Shown: positions 7,649-17,124, numbered from the stretch's first letter. The stretch is DNA of 29,105 bases from Jaenimonas drosophilae (GCA_030849065.1 JASAON010001445.1:1-29105); one strand, 5' to 3'. Translations and numbers: made by a program. The notes: a model not told the origin generated them from the sequence alone.

Positions 7649-9124
7649 ATGAAGGAAACCTCACCAAAAAAGGGCGGGCCGTCAAAGAAGAAACAATCCA
7701 CTCCACGCGGCTCCCCCCGGGCGACAGGAACGGTGAGCTCCGATTGGCCCACTTCCCCAGTCTCCCAGAAGGGCTCGCTTCAGACTTCCCGACCATGGGT
7801 ACGTGAGGATGATTTCGCTGATTGCTTCTACGCCTCCCACACGGTAGTTGGGCTTCTCGGGGTAGTACTCATCATTCTTGGCCTCTGGCGATACTACTAC
7901 TACCCCAGCACCATTGAATCGAACGTGAAGCTTGGCCTTTATGCCGCATGCTTCACCTTCATTGCGTTCGGCTCCCTTCATCTTCCTGACTCCATCATGG
8001 TTCGCCCACACCCAGCTGTGTGGCGTGCTGTCTTGTCCAGCGCCGTCCTGTACGTGCTGCTTCTCACATTTTTACTCTTCCAGGACCTCCCAACCATCCG
8101 CCGCATCTTGGCCTTCTATGACCCCTCCCTGGCGCAGCCAATGGCTGAGCGGACCTACGCAGAAGACTGCCGCATTACGTCCGCAGACAACCCGTGGCTC
8201 TTCTTGGAGAACTGCGATGCCTTCATTGCTGCACACGCACTGGGCTATATGGTGAAGGCCCTCATCCTACGCGATGGACGCATGGTGACGGCGGTATCGC
8301 TGGGCTTTGAGATCATTGAGGTTTCATTTCAGCACATTCTCCCAAACTTCCGTGAGTGTTGGTGGGATCATCTCCTGTTGGATGTGCTCATTTGTAACGC
8401 TGGAGGCACGCTTCTCGGTCTGTGGATGCTGCGTCTGTTGCGGGCCAAGAAGTATGAATGGATCGCTCTCAAGGAAATCAAGACCGTGAAGGGGAAGGCA
8501 CATCGCGTGTTGGGTCAACTGGGCCCGCGCAGCTTTGCCGTATATCATTGGGACATGTTCCAAACCCCGAGACGCTTCATGCAAGTCTGTGGCGTGCTCG
8601 TGATGGTCCTCCTTCAGGAGCTCAACTGCTTCACCATGAAGTTTATCCTCAACGTTCCAGCCACCCACCCCCTCGTGACGATGCGACTGGGGCTATGGGC
8701 GTTGCTGGCCATGTCTGGGCTGCGTGAGTACTACGAATTCATGTCCACCACCCGAGGTTCAGCACAGCACATTGGCACCACTGCGTGGATCTCCACCCTC
8801 GGCCTCGTGGTGGAAACCCTCTGGATCGCCAAGATGGCACTTGAGGGGCAGTACTTCAACGTGCCATTTCCCACCTACATTGCTCTACCAGGTCTGGCAG
8901 CCGTGGCCTTCCTCGCCATCTGGTTCTTTGCCTTCTTCTTTGTTCTCACGGAGGAGGTGCGCCGTCGAAAGCAGGGATGGAAGTACCACGGGGTGAACCT
9001 CTTCTTTTATGCCTCGGGTGCCTCCCTGCTGGCTCTCTTCTTGATGGGGATGCCGGACCTCCAAATCGGACGCCGATGGTTTGAAGACAACATTGATCAT
9101 ATGTGGAAGAATCACTTTGCCTAG
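7649..9124 (+). CDS. Phosphatidylserine synthase, base-exchange type (PSS family)
   Basis: This 491-residue polytopic membrane protein belongs to the eukaryotic PSS1/PSS2 family, which makes phosphatidylserine by swapping the head group of an existing phospholipid for serine in the ER membrane. The family signature is clear: NPWLFLENCDAFIAAHALGY, then FRECWWDHLLLDVLICN from 234 with conserved Glu, Trp, Asp and His residues, followed by a Gly-rich turn and a Trp-containing basic loop (KKYEWIALKEI). About nine hydrophobic segments are spread from residue 64 to the C-terminus. The first 50 residues are basic and Ser/Pro-rich and probably cytosolic. Length is typical of the family. PSS2 prefers phosphatidylethanolamine, and trypanosomes are thought to use PSS2-like exchange, but I cannot assign the donor from this sequence. 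Confidence 0.93.
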   Translation: MKETSPKKGGPSKKKQSTPRGSPRATGTVSSDWPTSPVSQKGSLQTSRPWVREDDFADCFYASHTVVGLLGVVLIILGLWRYYYYPSTIESNVKLGLYAACFTFIAFGSLHLPDSIMVRPHPAVWRAVLSSAVLYVLLLTFLLFQDLPTIRRILAFYDPSLAQPMAERTYAEDCRITSADNPWLFLENCDAFIAAHALGYMVKALILRDGRMVTAVSLGFEIIEVSFQHILPNFRECWWDHLLLDVLICNAGGTLLGLWMLRLLRAKKYEWIALKEIKTVKGKAHRVLGQLGPRSFAVYHWDMFQTPRRFMQVCGVLVMVLLQELNCFTMKFILNVPATHPLVTMRLGLWALLAMSGLREYYEFMSTTRGSAQHIGTTAWISTLGLVVETLWIAKMALEGQYFNVPFPTYIALPGLAAVAFLAIWFFAFFFVLTEEVRRRKQGWKYHGVNLFFYASGASLLALFLMGMPDLQIGRRWFEDNIDHMWKNHFA

Positions 9125-9429
9125 AAAATCCGAACCCCCCCCCCTTATTCGTGCCAGTGCTCTTCACGTTGCGCCATGAAGGTGGGCTCCATCACCCCCA
9201 CAATCTCACTCACACAAACATATTTAGGTAAACAGTGCGTGAATGCCCCCCACTCACACTCAGTCAGTCATCTGCCACATCCTCCCCCTCAGCCCCTAAG
9301 AAATGTCATGTTTTTCATGTTTTTTCCACCGTTTCTCCTATTTGTATCCTAGAGCGATCACACAGACAGAAGTGTGGGGATATTTGCCCGCAATAGCAGA
9401 GCTCGCGCTTGGCACACTTGGTAGGAAGC
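9125..9429 (+). other. Spacer between phosphatidylserine synthase and NIF-like genes
   Basis: This 305-base spacer starts with a C-run near 9135, continues T/C-rich, and ends in the acceptor of the next gene. No gene is seen. Confidence 0.6.
9309..9352 (+). promoter_or_regulatory. Predicted spliced-leader acceptor, NIF-like gene
   Basis: A T-rich polypyrimidine tract ends at AG 9351-9352. No ATG lies between it and 9430, giving a leader of about 77 bases. Confidence 0.65.
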
Positions 9430-10146
9430 ATGAAACCGTTGCTCATCTTTGGTCTACGTGGGACATTGCTGGAACGTTGCCACCCTAGAAACATGCTGGG
9501 GGGCATGCCCCCTGCCGACCTTACCGTTGGGGTGTCCAAGGTGTGGCTGCGCCCCAACGTTTTCCAGGTGCTACGGGAGCTTCAGAAGCACTGCAACATC
9601 GCTGTATGGAGCTCCACAACGGCTCGCAACACGACGCCATTGGTGGAGGCGGTGTTTCGACCGACGGGAGATTCCGCGACTTCCCACACGAGCCAACCGA
9701 GGACATTGGCGGATGGAGACGCACGTGGTGTCTCGCGGTTTGCGCGACGTCCGGTTGCCGCGCCAATATCCACTCCACTCACGGAGGCAGCATCGGCGGC
9801 AGATCCCATTCTCTTCCAGTTTGTGTGGTCCAGAGAGCACACCTCCGTCGATGACTACCGTCGATCGAATTCGATGGATAAGGAGGACTCACACGCAACG
9901 CTCAAGGATCTCGATCACGTGTATCGTGCCTTTCCGTCCATCGCCACCCCGCAGAATACCATTATGATTGATGATACCCCCAGCAAGACACGGCGCCATG
10001 CCGCCAACTTTCTGTGGCTGGGATCGTGTGAAGGACCCAATCTCGCAACAAGTGGGGACAGCCTCCTGCAGCTACAGAACTTCGTGGAGGAGGAAGTGAT
10101 GGGTTCCAAGGATGTGCGGTTACTGCTTCCACACCGCATCCGATGA
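9430..10146 (+). CDS. NIF/FCP1-like HAD phosphatase homologue, probably inactive
   Basis: This 238-residue protein has the layout of the NIF (CTD small phosphatase / Tim50) branch of the HAD fold, but the catalytic motif is lost. Motif I should read DxDxT; here residues 6-13 are IFGLRGTL, with Gly8 and Arg10 where the nucleophile and acid/base Asp belong and Thr12 kept. Motif II survives as VWSSTT at 59-64, and the late acidic motif as IMIDDTPSK at 178-186, in the usual place for a metal-binding Asp pair. An insertion of about 70 low-complexity residues (around 75-150) separates them. An active phosphatase of this class needs the first Asp, so a scaffold or binding role is more likely, as with Tim50 or other pseudo-phosphatases. 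The ATG at 9430 follows the predicted acceptor directly. Confidence 0.8.
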   Translation: MKPLLIFGLRGTLLERCHPRNMLGGMPPADLTVGVSKVWLRPNVFQVLRELQKHCNIAVWSSTTARNTTPLVEAVFRPTGDSATSHTSQPRTLADGDARGVSRFARRPVAAPISTPLTEAASAADPILFQFVWSREHTSVDDYRRSNSMDKEDSHATLKDLDHVYRAFPSIATPQNTIMIDDTPSKTRRHAANFLWLGSCEGPNLATSGDSLLQLQNFVEEEVMGSKDVRLLLPHRIR

Positions 10147-10903
10147 GTCACCTGTCACACATTGAGTAGGTTGGTGTGGTTGAGTGTTTCACGTCACCCG
10201 CGTGCTATACCCCCACTCAGCCGTCACAGAAGTTCCACGCAACTATATGTTAGGCGTGGCGTGCCCTACCCCCTTTCGAGACTTTGTCGTGGAAGAGATC
10301 TTGGTCAGGCTCTACCCGGACTTCTTCCTTCCTATGTTGACTCATCCTCTCCTCTTGTACTTCACATACGAACTCAACTCACAGTAGCACGCACCCGTTG
10401 CTGCATCCATGTCACCCCCACACCCTAATCATTGCATACAATTGATTTGACAGAGGTGGAGTAATCACTCAGCAGATACGGCTATGTTTTTTTACTGGGT
10501 TTCACAGCCATGGACAGAGTTTTGATTGTGTATTTCAACCTCGCACCACCGTATGGTATGCTACGGGTATATTCCATCATTTATGTCTCTCTTTAACTTC
10601 TGACTCTTTCCATAACTTCTTCATATAGTGTGCTGTGCCCCCAAAGCATCTCGTTCCACACAGATTGGAGTAACGAGAGCGGCGCGAGCTTTGTTGGGAT
10701 CGTATTCGGTAGCTAGACGCCGAATTCATCCTTCCTTTCTAGTGAGTGTGTGTGCTGCTGTGTTGTCTGTGCTCCTGTACAGATTTGGTGCAGAGTACTC
10801 ATTCCATCCCATACCTACATCTCCACCACCTCTACAGTCCCCCTACTACTCCTCGTTTGGGTAGCTTCCACTTCGTAGACCCTCTTCATCTCTCGACGCA
10901 GCC
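10147..10903 (+). other. Spacer between NIF-like and coiled-coil genes
   Basis: This 757-base spacer has no convincing gene. A frame ending near 10387 reads in part like protein (ATG near 10246, 46 codons), but it is short and lacks its own acceptor signal. The last 160 bases are the predicted leader of the coiled-coil gene. Confidence 0.55.
10728..10742 (+). promoter_or_regulatory. Predicted spliced-leader acceptor, coiled-coil gene
   Basis: A pyrimidine-rich run ends at AG 10741-10742. The 161 bases from there to the start at 10904 contain no ATG; later AGs near 10783 and 10840 are alternatives. Confidence 0.5.
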
Positions 10904-13282
10904 ATGGCCGACAACATCGATGTTGAGGACAAGGACATGGAGTTCGATCTCTCCAAGCTGATCGACCTCAACATGTCCTTTCAGCCGCTTCAGATGACCA
11001 TTGGGAACATCCTCAAGCGTTTGGCAAAACTGGAGGACGAGGACGTCCGCAAGACGGAGGAGATCAAGAAGTTGAACAAGACCGTGTCAGACCTTCAACG
11101 CCGCCGTCGTGGCCCGCAGAAGAAGTCACGAGGGTCCTCGGCTGTGAATGCCGATGGCACAGAGGCAGCTGGCGAGGATGGTAGCGCTGCGGGTGATGAG
11201 GAGAGTGAAAGCCGCCGTCGCGGATCGGGCGAGGACGATGGTGGGGAGTACGCTGGCGAGGATGACGAGGATGTCTGGGACGCCATCAACCAACTCCGCT
11301 CCATCATTGAGCAGTTGGTGGACGACATTCAGCGTCCCTCCATTGAGGAGCTCTACAACGCCCGCAAGAAGCGCGATGAGAAGCAGACGGGCTCCAGTGA
11401 GCCACGGGACCCGCACAGCCCTGGAGAATCTATCCTGGACCCTGCCGCAAAGCTGGGTGACCGCATCCTCGTCAAGGCCCGTGAGCCGCTCGGCGTTGAG
11501 GGCGAGGAAGGAAGTGCCATGCGCGGGACGGATGGGGGTGAGGAGGATGGCAGCGGTGCGGGCGAAGAGGCCCGCCCCTCCTCCCGCCCAACGTCGGGTG
11601 CCATTGGACGGCCTCCAAGGTCTCGCACGGAGGATTCCCACACGCCCATGGGCCGCTCCGCGGGCTCCACCTCATTTGGCCGTCGTGCATCCGTCGCGGA
11701 CAAGCTCCGCAAGGATGGCGATGACATTGGCCACCTGAACCGTGTTGTGGCAGAGATTTTGGGTGAGATGAAGGAGCTCCACGATGACTTGGATCTCCTC
11801 CGAACCCTCACCATGGTCGGTACTGGTGAAAGCGATGAGAGTTCCGGGCAGAAGTCCACCGCACGCGAGCGGTCCACAGACCTCCTTCGCCGTGTACGTC
11901 AGTTAGAGGCGAAGACGGAGGAGATCAACCGAGGCAGTCAGCGCCGTGACGATGCCCTGCGCAACGACCTGGACGAGCTCGCCTCCAAGCTGAAGCCCGC
12001 CAGCAGCCTAGACGACGATGACATTGACAACATCAAACTTCTGCCCGACTTGCAAGATCGTCTTCGCGCCTTGGACGGCCGCGTCAACGCCCTTGACAAG
12101 GCCAACGAGCGTCTCAATGACAAGCTTGCAGCGGTCTTCAAGATTGCGGACGGCAGTGGCACGACGGAGATCAACCCGGCCCAGTTTGCCTTCCTCCAGG
12201 GTACCGTGGAGGCCTTAGAAAAGCAGCTTGCGGAGCTCCAAGGGAAGGAGGGGGGAAGCTCCAAGGACTGGACCGATGAGATGCAGAAGCTCAACAACGC
12301 CCTGCGCCGACTTCGTCAGGAGGCCAACGATATGTCCGACCAGCTACGCCGTAATACGGTGGAGTGTGGACGCCTGGAGACGATGAAGGCCAACAAGGCC
12401 GATGCGGTGGCGGCGGTAGCAGACGCAACCCCGTCTGGGCCCGATGCGGCGGCAGTGGATTTGTCTGACATTGAGAACAAGATCAATGATTTGATGGGCC
12501 GTGCCGATGACATAGAGTCGGAGGTGAAGCTGATGGAGGTGGAGAAGGCCAACATCAGCGAGATCCAGCGGCTGCGTGATGAGCTTGGCAATCTGAAGCG
12601 CCTCATGGAGCTCAACGCGAAGCGTGAGAGCGCCAAGGTGGCCCGTACCGAGGGCAACGAAGGTGGCAATGAGTTCACGGAGCAGCTCCTGCGTGAGCTT
12701 CAGCATCAGCTGATGGACCAGACCGACCGCATCAACAACGACCGTGAGGCCGCACGTGAGGACTTAGATTCGATGCGCGAATTGCTCGAGCAGCTCGACC
12801 ATCGTAAGGCGGATGCCACACTCGTCGCCAACAAGGCAGAGCGTGATTATGTGGAGAACGCCCTGGAGCGTCTGATGCGTGAGGTGGAGCAGGTTCTCAA
12901 CGCCACCAACGCCGGTTTGATTGATACACTGGAGAAGTCCCTCAACATCCTCCGTGATATGATTGACGGGAAGGCCACGAAGCAAGACATTGCCAAGCTC
13001 CAGCACATGGTGTCGGAGGATGGTGGCGGTCATGGTGCCGCCGATGGTCTCCTGGGCTTCAAGGGCTATCGATGCCTGGGCTGCAATCGCCCTGTGGAAA
13101 ACCTCCGCCCCCGTAACGGCCCATCCAAGATGGACCCCTTCCTCAATCGCAGTCCGCAGAACTACTCTCAGGACCACGTGACGCGTACCATTCAGCAGCA
13201 GCAGCAAAAGACAGCCCTTCTAGAGCAGCACAACCGTTCTCGGCGCCCACATAGCGATCCTCTTCCACCAATTGAGGAGTAG
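10904..13282 (+). CDS. Long coiled-coil protein with C-terminal CxxC knuckle, possible flagellar DUF4795 type
   Basis: This 792-residue protein is highly charged and mostly helical. Residues 1-70 form a first coiled coil ending in a basic run (QRRRRGPQKK). About 75-270 is acidic, disordered and Gly/Ser/Pro-rich, with short helical parts. From about 275 to 710 there is near-continuous heptad-like coiled coil. Near the end, GYRCLGCNRPVENLRP carries a single CxxC pair (Cys724, Cys727), followed by a tail rich in Gln, Ser and Pro. A coiled coil followed by a C-terminal C-x2-C-(N/D)-R-P element recalls the DUF4795 family, which includes sperm-flagellar QRICH2, so an axonemal role is plausible in a flagellate. 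That link is from memory and not tested. The start has a GCCATGG context and is the first ATG after the acceptor. Confidence 0.85.
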   Translation: MADNIDVEDKDMEFDLSKLIDLNMSFQPLQMTIGNILKRLAKLEDEDVRKTEEIKKLNKTVSDLQRRRRGPQKKSRGSSAVNADGTEAAGEDGSAAGDEESESRRRGSGEDDGGEYAGEDDEDVWDAINQLRSIIEQLVDDIQRPSIEELYNARKKRDEKQTGSSEPRDPHSPGESILDPAAKLGDRILVKAREPLGVEGEEGSAMRGTDGGEEDGSGAGEEARPSSRPTSGAIGRPPRSRTEDSHTPMGRSAGSTSFGRRASVADKLRKDGDDIGHLNRVVAEILGEMKELHDDLDLLRTLTMVGTGESDESSGQKSTARERSTDLLRRVRQLEAKTEEINRGSQRRDDALRNDLDELASKLKPASSLDDDDIDNIKLLPDLQDRLRALDGRVNALDKANERLNDKLAAVFKIADGSGTTEINPAQFAFLQGTVEALEKQLAELQGKEGGSSKDWTDEMQKLNNALRRLRQEANDMSDQLRRNTVECGRLETMKANKADAVAAVADATPSGPDAAAVDLSDIENKINDLMGRADDIESEVKLMEVEKANISEIQRLRDELGNLKRLMELNAKRESAKVARTEGNEGGNEFTEQLLRELQHQLMDQTDRINNDREAAREDLDSMRELLEQLDHRKADATLVANKAERDYVENALERLMREVEQVLNATNAGLIDTLEKSLNILRDMIDGKATKQDIAKLQHMVSEDGGGHGAADGLLGFKGYRCLGCNRPVENLRPRNGPSKMDPFLNRSPQNYSQDHVTRTIQQQQQKTALLEQHNRSRRPHSDPLPPIEE

Positions 13283-13414
13283 CAAAAGCCATCGTGACCG
13301 CGTGGAGGAGAGATCCCACCAGGATTATGGCGCTCCTGTTTTGCGATGTGTGCGTTGAATCGGAGTAGTGCTGCGCTCCATGTAAGTTAAGGGCCTGTCA
13401 TCCGCCTCAATCCA

Positions 13415-13433
13415 CCATCGTGATGTACGATGG
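13415..13433 (+). other. Hairpin, 7-bp perfect stem, 5-base loop
   Basis: CCATCGT and ACGATGG pair around a GATGT loop; two more C-G pairs follow after a bulged A. It lies 130 bases past the stop of the coiled-coil gene. A stem of this size is expected by chance a few times in this much spacer. Confidence 0.45.
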
Positions 13434-13532
13434 GGGTGGTGGGCTATGTTTTTTTCCCCCTTGAACAAGATTATTTTTCTTCATCAGTTTGGTGGACCTG
13501 CAAAGTCTCCCATTTGTGGTCGTGAGCCGTGA

Positions 13533-13555
13533 GGGGGGGGGGGTTGTGTGGGGGG
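13533..13555 (+). other. G-run pair, possible G-quadruplex
   Basis: Eleven consecutive G (13533-13543), six mixed bases, then six G (13550-13555). The runs can supply four G-triplets with short loops on the transcribed (+) sense, so the RNA could fold as a quadruplex. Confidence 0.4.
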
Positions 13556-13860
13556 CGATGGTAGTGATGATAGAATGATGGCACCGCAATGCCTCTCCCC
13601 CACACCCTTCCCCTTAATGAGTGAGCATTCGAAGACCATAGATGATGTTGGAGTTCTGCGGCGTCAAGACTGCTGCTCTTCTCGGCGGAGAGTCAGCAAG
13701 TGGCTGTGATGTATGTACCACACCATATAGGCATCGGGTTAGGCTATCTTTCATTCTTCTTTCCCGGCGTGTCATGCTAACGTCAGCAATCGTGTGTTGA
13801 GTTGGGCCATTCGGGTCTCTCTCTCTATGGTCGTTGTTGTGGATGTCGCTTCACGTGTAC

Positions 13861-13905
13861 CTTGTCGCTTCTCTTCCCTCATCTTTCTATTTTCAATACC
13901 CACAG
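13861..13905 (+). promoter_or_regulatory. Predicted spliced-leader acceptor for the RRM-protein mRNA
   Basis: A long T/C-rich tract ends in CCCACAG, with AG at 13904-13905. The last two ATGs before the RRM gene (13827, 13843) lie just upstream of this AG, and none lie between it and 16192. The coincidence is the main argument that the mature mRNA starts here. Confidence 0.55.
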
Positions 13906-16191
13906 AACTACTAAGAATTATCAATCTCCCACCACACGCCTGAGCTGACGCACTAAATCTGCGCTCGTGCCTAACTTGTAAGCAGATTTCTTTGTTTTTT
14001 TCTTTCTCTGACCGCAAGAAAATTGAATCAACGCACGTCGAGGAGCCCCCAGCCGCCCTACATTGAATTTTCGCTCTTCTCACCCAAACCATCGACGGAG
14101 ACAGGCAAATTCTGTGCTCGAAGTCTCCCAATCTCGCTTGCCTTAGCGCTCACACATCCCGTAAGTGACCTCCCGTGTACGTTCTCTAGCCCTTCCTCAC
14201 CCTTGCTGTTAGGAGTTGTGACGGAATCTTTCGAAGACATTCACACAACTGAAGTGGAAAACTAGAGTGCGGTGATCGAACAACAACACACAACCAGCGA
14301 GGACGTAGACAACAAGAAACAACAACCACAGACATAAAAGAAGAAATAATTATCTGGGTACTTCTTTGTTCTCTTCGGTACTTACGATCTTGTTGGCTTG
14401 TCGTAGGCTTAGCGACCCCTCTTCGCTCCACATTCTTTTCCTGGTCCGCATTATATTGCTGCTTTCTCAGTCCCGCTCAGCTGCCTTTACCTGTGTGGGG
14501 CCGCACGCACTTGCGATACATACGACCGGCACCACCTGACAAGGTCCTCTCTTTGCTTCACCAAGGAGGCTGTGTCGCTTCTCTCAATTTCATACATTTA
14601 CGCTTTTTTGTGCGTTCAGTTTTCTTTGGCGATCTTCTGACTTTTTCTTTTCTTTATTGGCTGTTTTCCTGTGTTTCTTTGTGCTTTTCACCAACCGGAG
14701 AGAATTCCAGCCACTCTTCTTTCAGCTCATTTATTCTCCACAATCAGGCACCTACTTGGTCCGACTACACAGCTCCCAGATCGCGGGATTCGCAGCAGCT
14801 AGACCCTGTCCACGACGCAGGACGCGCTTCGTCCGCTCCGTTCGCTTTGCCCTGCGGAAAGTCTCCACTGACTTCGTTTGCTTCATCTATCCCATCTTTC
14901 GTGATTTTTGTTGTGTGGTAAGGGACACAAGTCTTCGTACTCCCCTTTATCCTTGGCTTCTTTTCGTTTGGTTGGCAACTGACTTACAAGAAAGGGCAGA
15001 ATAAGTCGTAGTTCGCGTTGATTCATTGAGCATCCGCACTAGCTCGCAGTTGGAATCTGCCCAAATTTTTTGCCAGACAACTCTTTTTTCTTCGTTGCTA
15101 GTTCATTTTCAATCCTTCCTTCTTTTCATTGACGTGTGAGCAAAGAGATTCCTCTTGCTGACCACTTATCACCGTACTTTGGCTGTTGGTTACGACTCTT
15201 CCTCGTACTTCTATCTTTGGTGTTATTTGGCGCACGAAGCACTTCATTTTTGACAGTCGATTTGCTCTCTTTCCTGATTGCTAGTATCTTTTTCTGGGTT
15301 TCTGCTTTTTTTTGCGTTTTAGAGCAGTTCGACTTCGTGCAACGCGATCGTAGAAGGTTGGCTCAGCTCACGTGAACGCATCCCACAGGCTTTCGCTGGA
15401 CGCCTGCCGTGCTGCCTCCCTCCTCCCTCTCTCTCTCTATCTCGCTCGCACAAGAACTTGTTTTGATTGTAACACACGCACACCTACTCTCTGCACTTGA
15501 CAACAACAAGCAAGCACATCAACGTGTCTTGTTTCTTGGGGCGAGCGCATCCCCCTTTCCGACAAGCTAACTTACTCCTTGCCACCCTCACGCGAGCACC
15601 ACCCCCCTCTCGTTTTCTCCTCCCCCTCTATCACTCCCCCTCACCGTTTGCTCGATCTTTTGTTTTTTTTTTCACGTTGCTGCCGCCATCACAAGGAGTG
15701 ATTTTTTTTATAAAACACACAAACACACACATTAAACGTTGGTACTCTGCGTAGCTCTTTGGCGCGCAAGCAAACACCCAAGAAACAAGAACTCTCACAC
15801 TTGAAAAAAAAAAACAAAAGTCGTCGATTCCCTCTATACTCGGCACATCCTTGTCGTTGGTTGGGTGACATCTCCTGTATCCAGTAGTTTTCATCCTCGG
15901 GCCTTCCACACAAGTCACACTGCCCACAAGCGTGCCACACATCGTCAGCACCGAATCCCCAGCTCGTCAATTAGCAGCCGTCACGTTGACCTGTGTTCAT
16001 ACCACATCCGCATTCATTTGCCATCTGCACTCGTGAAGGAGGAAGTTATCGAATCGAAGTTTATCACATCTTCGATCAGCCATACCTTCTGCTCGCCTCC
16101 ATCGTCGATTTCGATATACTTCACCACTCAACTACCCATCAGTTGCAGCAGTATCAACACCACCAAAACCCAGCCACTTAATACAAGAATC
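13906..16191 (+). promoter_or_regulatory. Predicted 2.3-kb ATG-free 5' leader of the RRM gene
   Basis: Reading every line of this interval, I find no ATG on the + strand from 13846 to 16191 (2,346 bases). About 30-37 would be expected from length and composition. The reverse-complement triplet CAT, a built-in control, occurs about 37 times in the same bases by hand count. Open frames here therefore have no ATG start and are not genes. Selection against upstream start codons over the whole length suggests that the interval is present in the mature mRNA and is scanned. It also has many T/C tracts and internal AGs, so shorter alternatively spliced leaders are possible. Confidence 0.7.
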
Positions 16192-17124
16192 ATGAGCGCT
16201 CCTCCTCCTCCGCCTCCCACCATGACTCAGTCCGCACTGCCACCCCCCGTGTACCCGCCCTACGTGGACTCCGACCCCAAGAACCTCATTGTGAACTATA
16301 TCCCTACCCCCGTGACAGATGAACACCTCCGCGGGCTCTTCGAACGCTTTGGAACCATCCACTCCGCACGTGTCATTGTCGACCGCGCAACAAACCACCC
16401 CAAGGGCTATGGCTTCGTCAAGTTCACCACGGAAGAATCCGCCCGCCTTGCCATTGCCACCATGAATGGCTACGAAATCCACAACAAGCGACTTCGCGTG
16501 ACGCAGGCCAACGGCCCCCAGAACCGCTCTATTCAGCAGTACACTAACAAGGTCGTCCACCTGCAGTCGGTGCCCACGCAGCCTGGGAGCTCCACGGCTC
16601 AAGTAGGTCAGACCGTCTTCCTCTCCCCGCAGGCGTACACCGTGGTAGGGACCGGTCAGCCCATCTACCCATCCGCCGCCACCACCGCCCTCCCCACGGT
16701 GATGCTTGCCAATCCCACCAGCGCCACCCCTCCAGCCTATAGCTACATCAACTTCAACGGTGCTACCACAGCCCCGCCTGCCCCTCCTCCCCAAGGTGCC
16801 CCTCAGGCCAACAACACCGTGGTGATTGACGTCGATGGCATGCCAATGCAGCTCATGGCGAATGGACCCCTTCCTCCCATGTTTCAACAGACACCAGTGG
16901 CCTACCAGCAGGTTCCTGGCGCGCCAACGCCTCCCGCCGGTGGGGTCCGGCCGCTTTGCTTCGCGCCATTCCGTCCTGGAAGTCCCCAGAGCGATCCACT
17001 CATGCATAGCAGCTTCCAGCTCTCCGTAGCCTCGGCCCTCAACACCAGCTCACCCGACCAACACAACCAGTCAGGCATGGCGAACGTGATGGCGAGGCCA
17101 TCATCACTCTCCAACTTGCCCTAA
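16192..17124 (+). CDS. Single-RRM RNA-binding protein (trypanosomatid UBP/RBP family)
   Basis: This 310-residue protein has one RNA recognition motif at about 30-106, preceded by a Pro-rich leader segment. RNP2 is LIVNYI at 32-37 and RNP1 is KGYGFVKF at 71-78, both with the aromatic residues that stack on RNA bases. The lead-in YPPYVDSDPKNL and the phrase VNYIPTPVTDE are typical of the small trypanosomatid UBP/RBP group, which bind 3' UTRs and control mRNA stability, translation and life-cycle stage. Residues 107-310 are low-complexity, rich in Pro, Ala, Gln and Thr, and probably disordered. The ATG at 16192 is the first in 2.3 kb, so the start is unusually secure. The long leader and the 6.7-kb gap downstream suggest that the gene is itself under heavy post-transcriptional control. 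I cannot say which numbered RBP it is. Confidence 0.93.
   Translation: MSAPPPPPPTMTQSALPPPVYPPYVDSDPKNLIVNYIPTPVTDEHLRGLFERFGTIHSARVIVDRATNHPKGYGFVKFTTEESARLAIATMNGYEIHNKRLRVTQANGPQNRSIQQYTNKVVHLQSVPTQPGSSTAQVGQTVFLSPQAYTVVGTGQPIYPSAATTALPTVMLANPTSATPPAYSYINFNGATTAPPAPPPQGAPQANNTVVIDVDGMPMQLMANGPLPPMFQQTPVAYQQVPGAPTPPAGGVRPLCFAPFRPGSPQSDPLMHSSFQLSVASALNTSSPDQHNQSGMANVMARPSSLSNLP

Larger units (their letters stand above)
13283..13905 (+). other. Spacer after the coiled-coil gene: 3' UTR with hairpin and G-runs
   Basis: This is the probable 3' UTR and polyadenylation region of the coiled-coil gene. It contains a perfect 7-bp hairpin at 13415-13433 and two close G-runs at 13533-13555. ATGs occur here at normal frequency, the last at 13827 and 13843, in contrast with the following 2.3 kb. 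No gene is seen. Confidence 0.55.

Noticed and set aside
14493..15004. Overlapping frames of 115 and 142 codons
   Set aside because: They have no ATG and encode Ser/Phe/Leu-rich strings expected from pyrimidine tracts.
15865..16191. N-terminal extension of the RRM protein
   Set aside because: The frame is open but has no ATG; it belongs to the ATG-free leader.
16132..17007. Antisense frame of 291 codons opposite the RRM gene
   Set aside because: It is Gly/Arg/His-rich, the mirror of the GC-rich coding strand, and no other gene lies on the minus strand.
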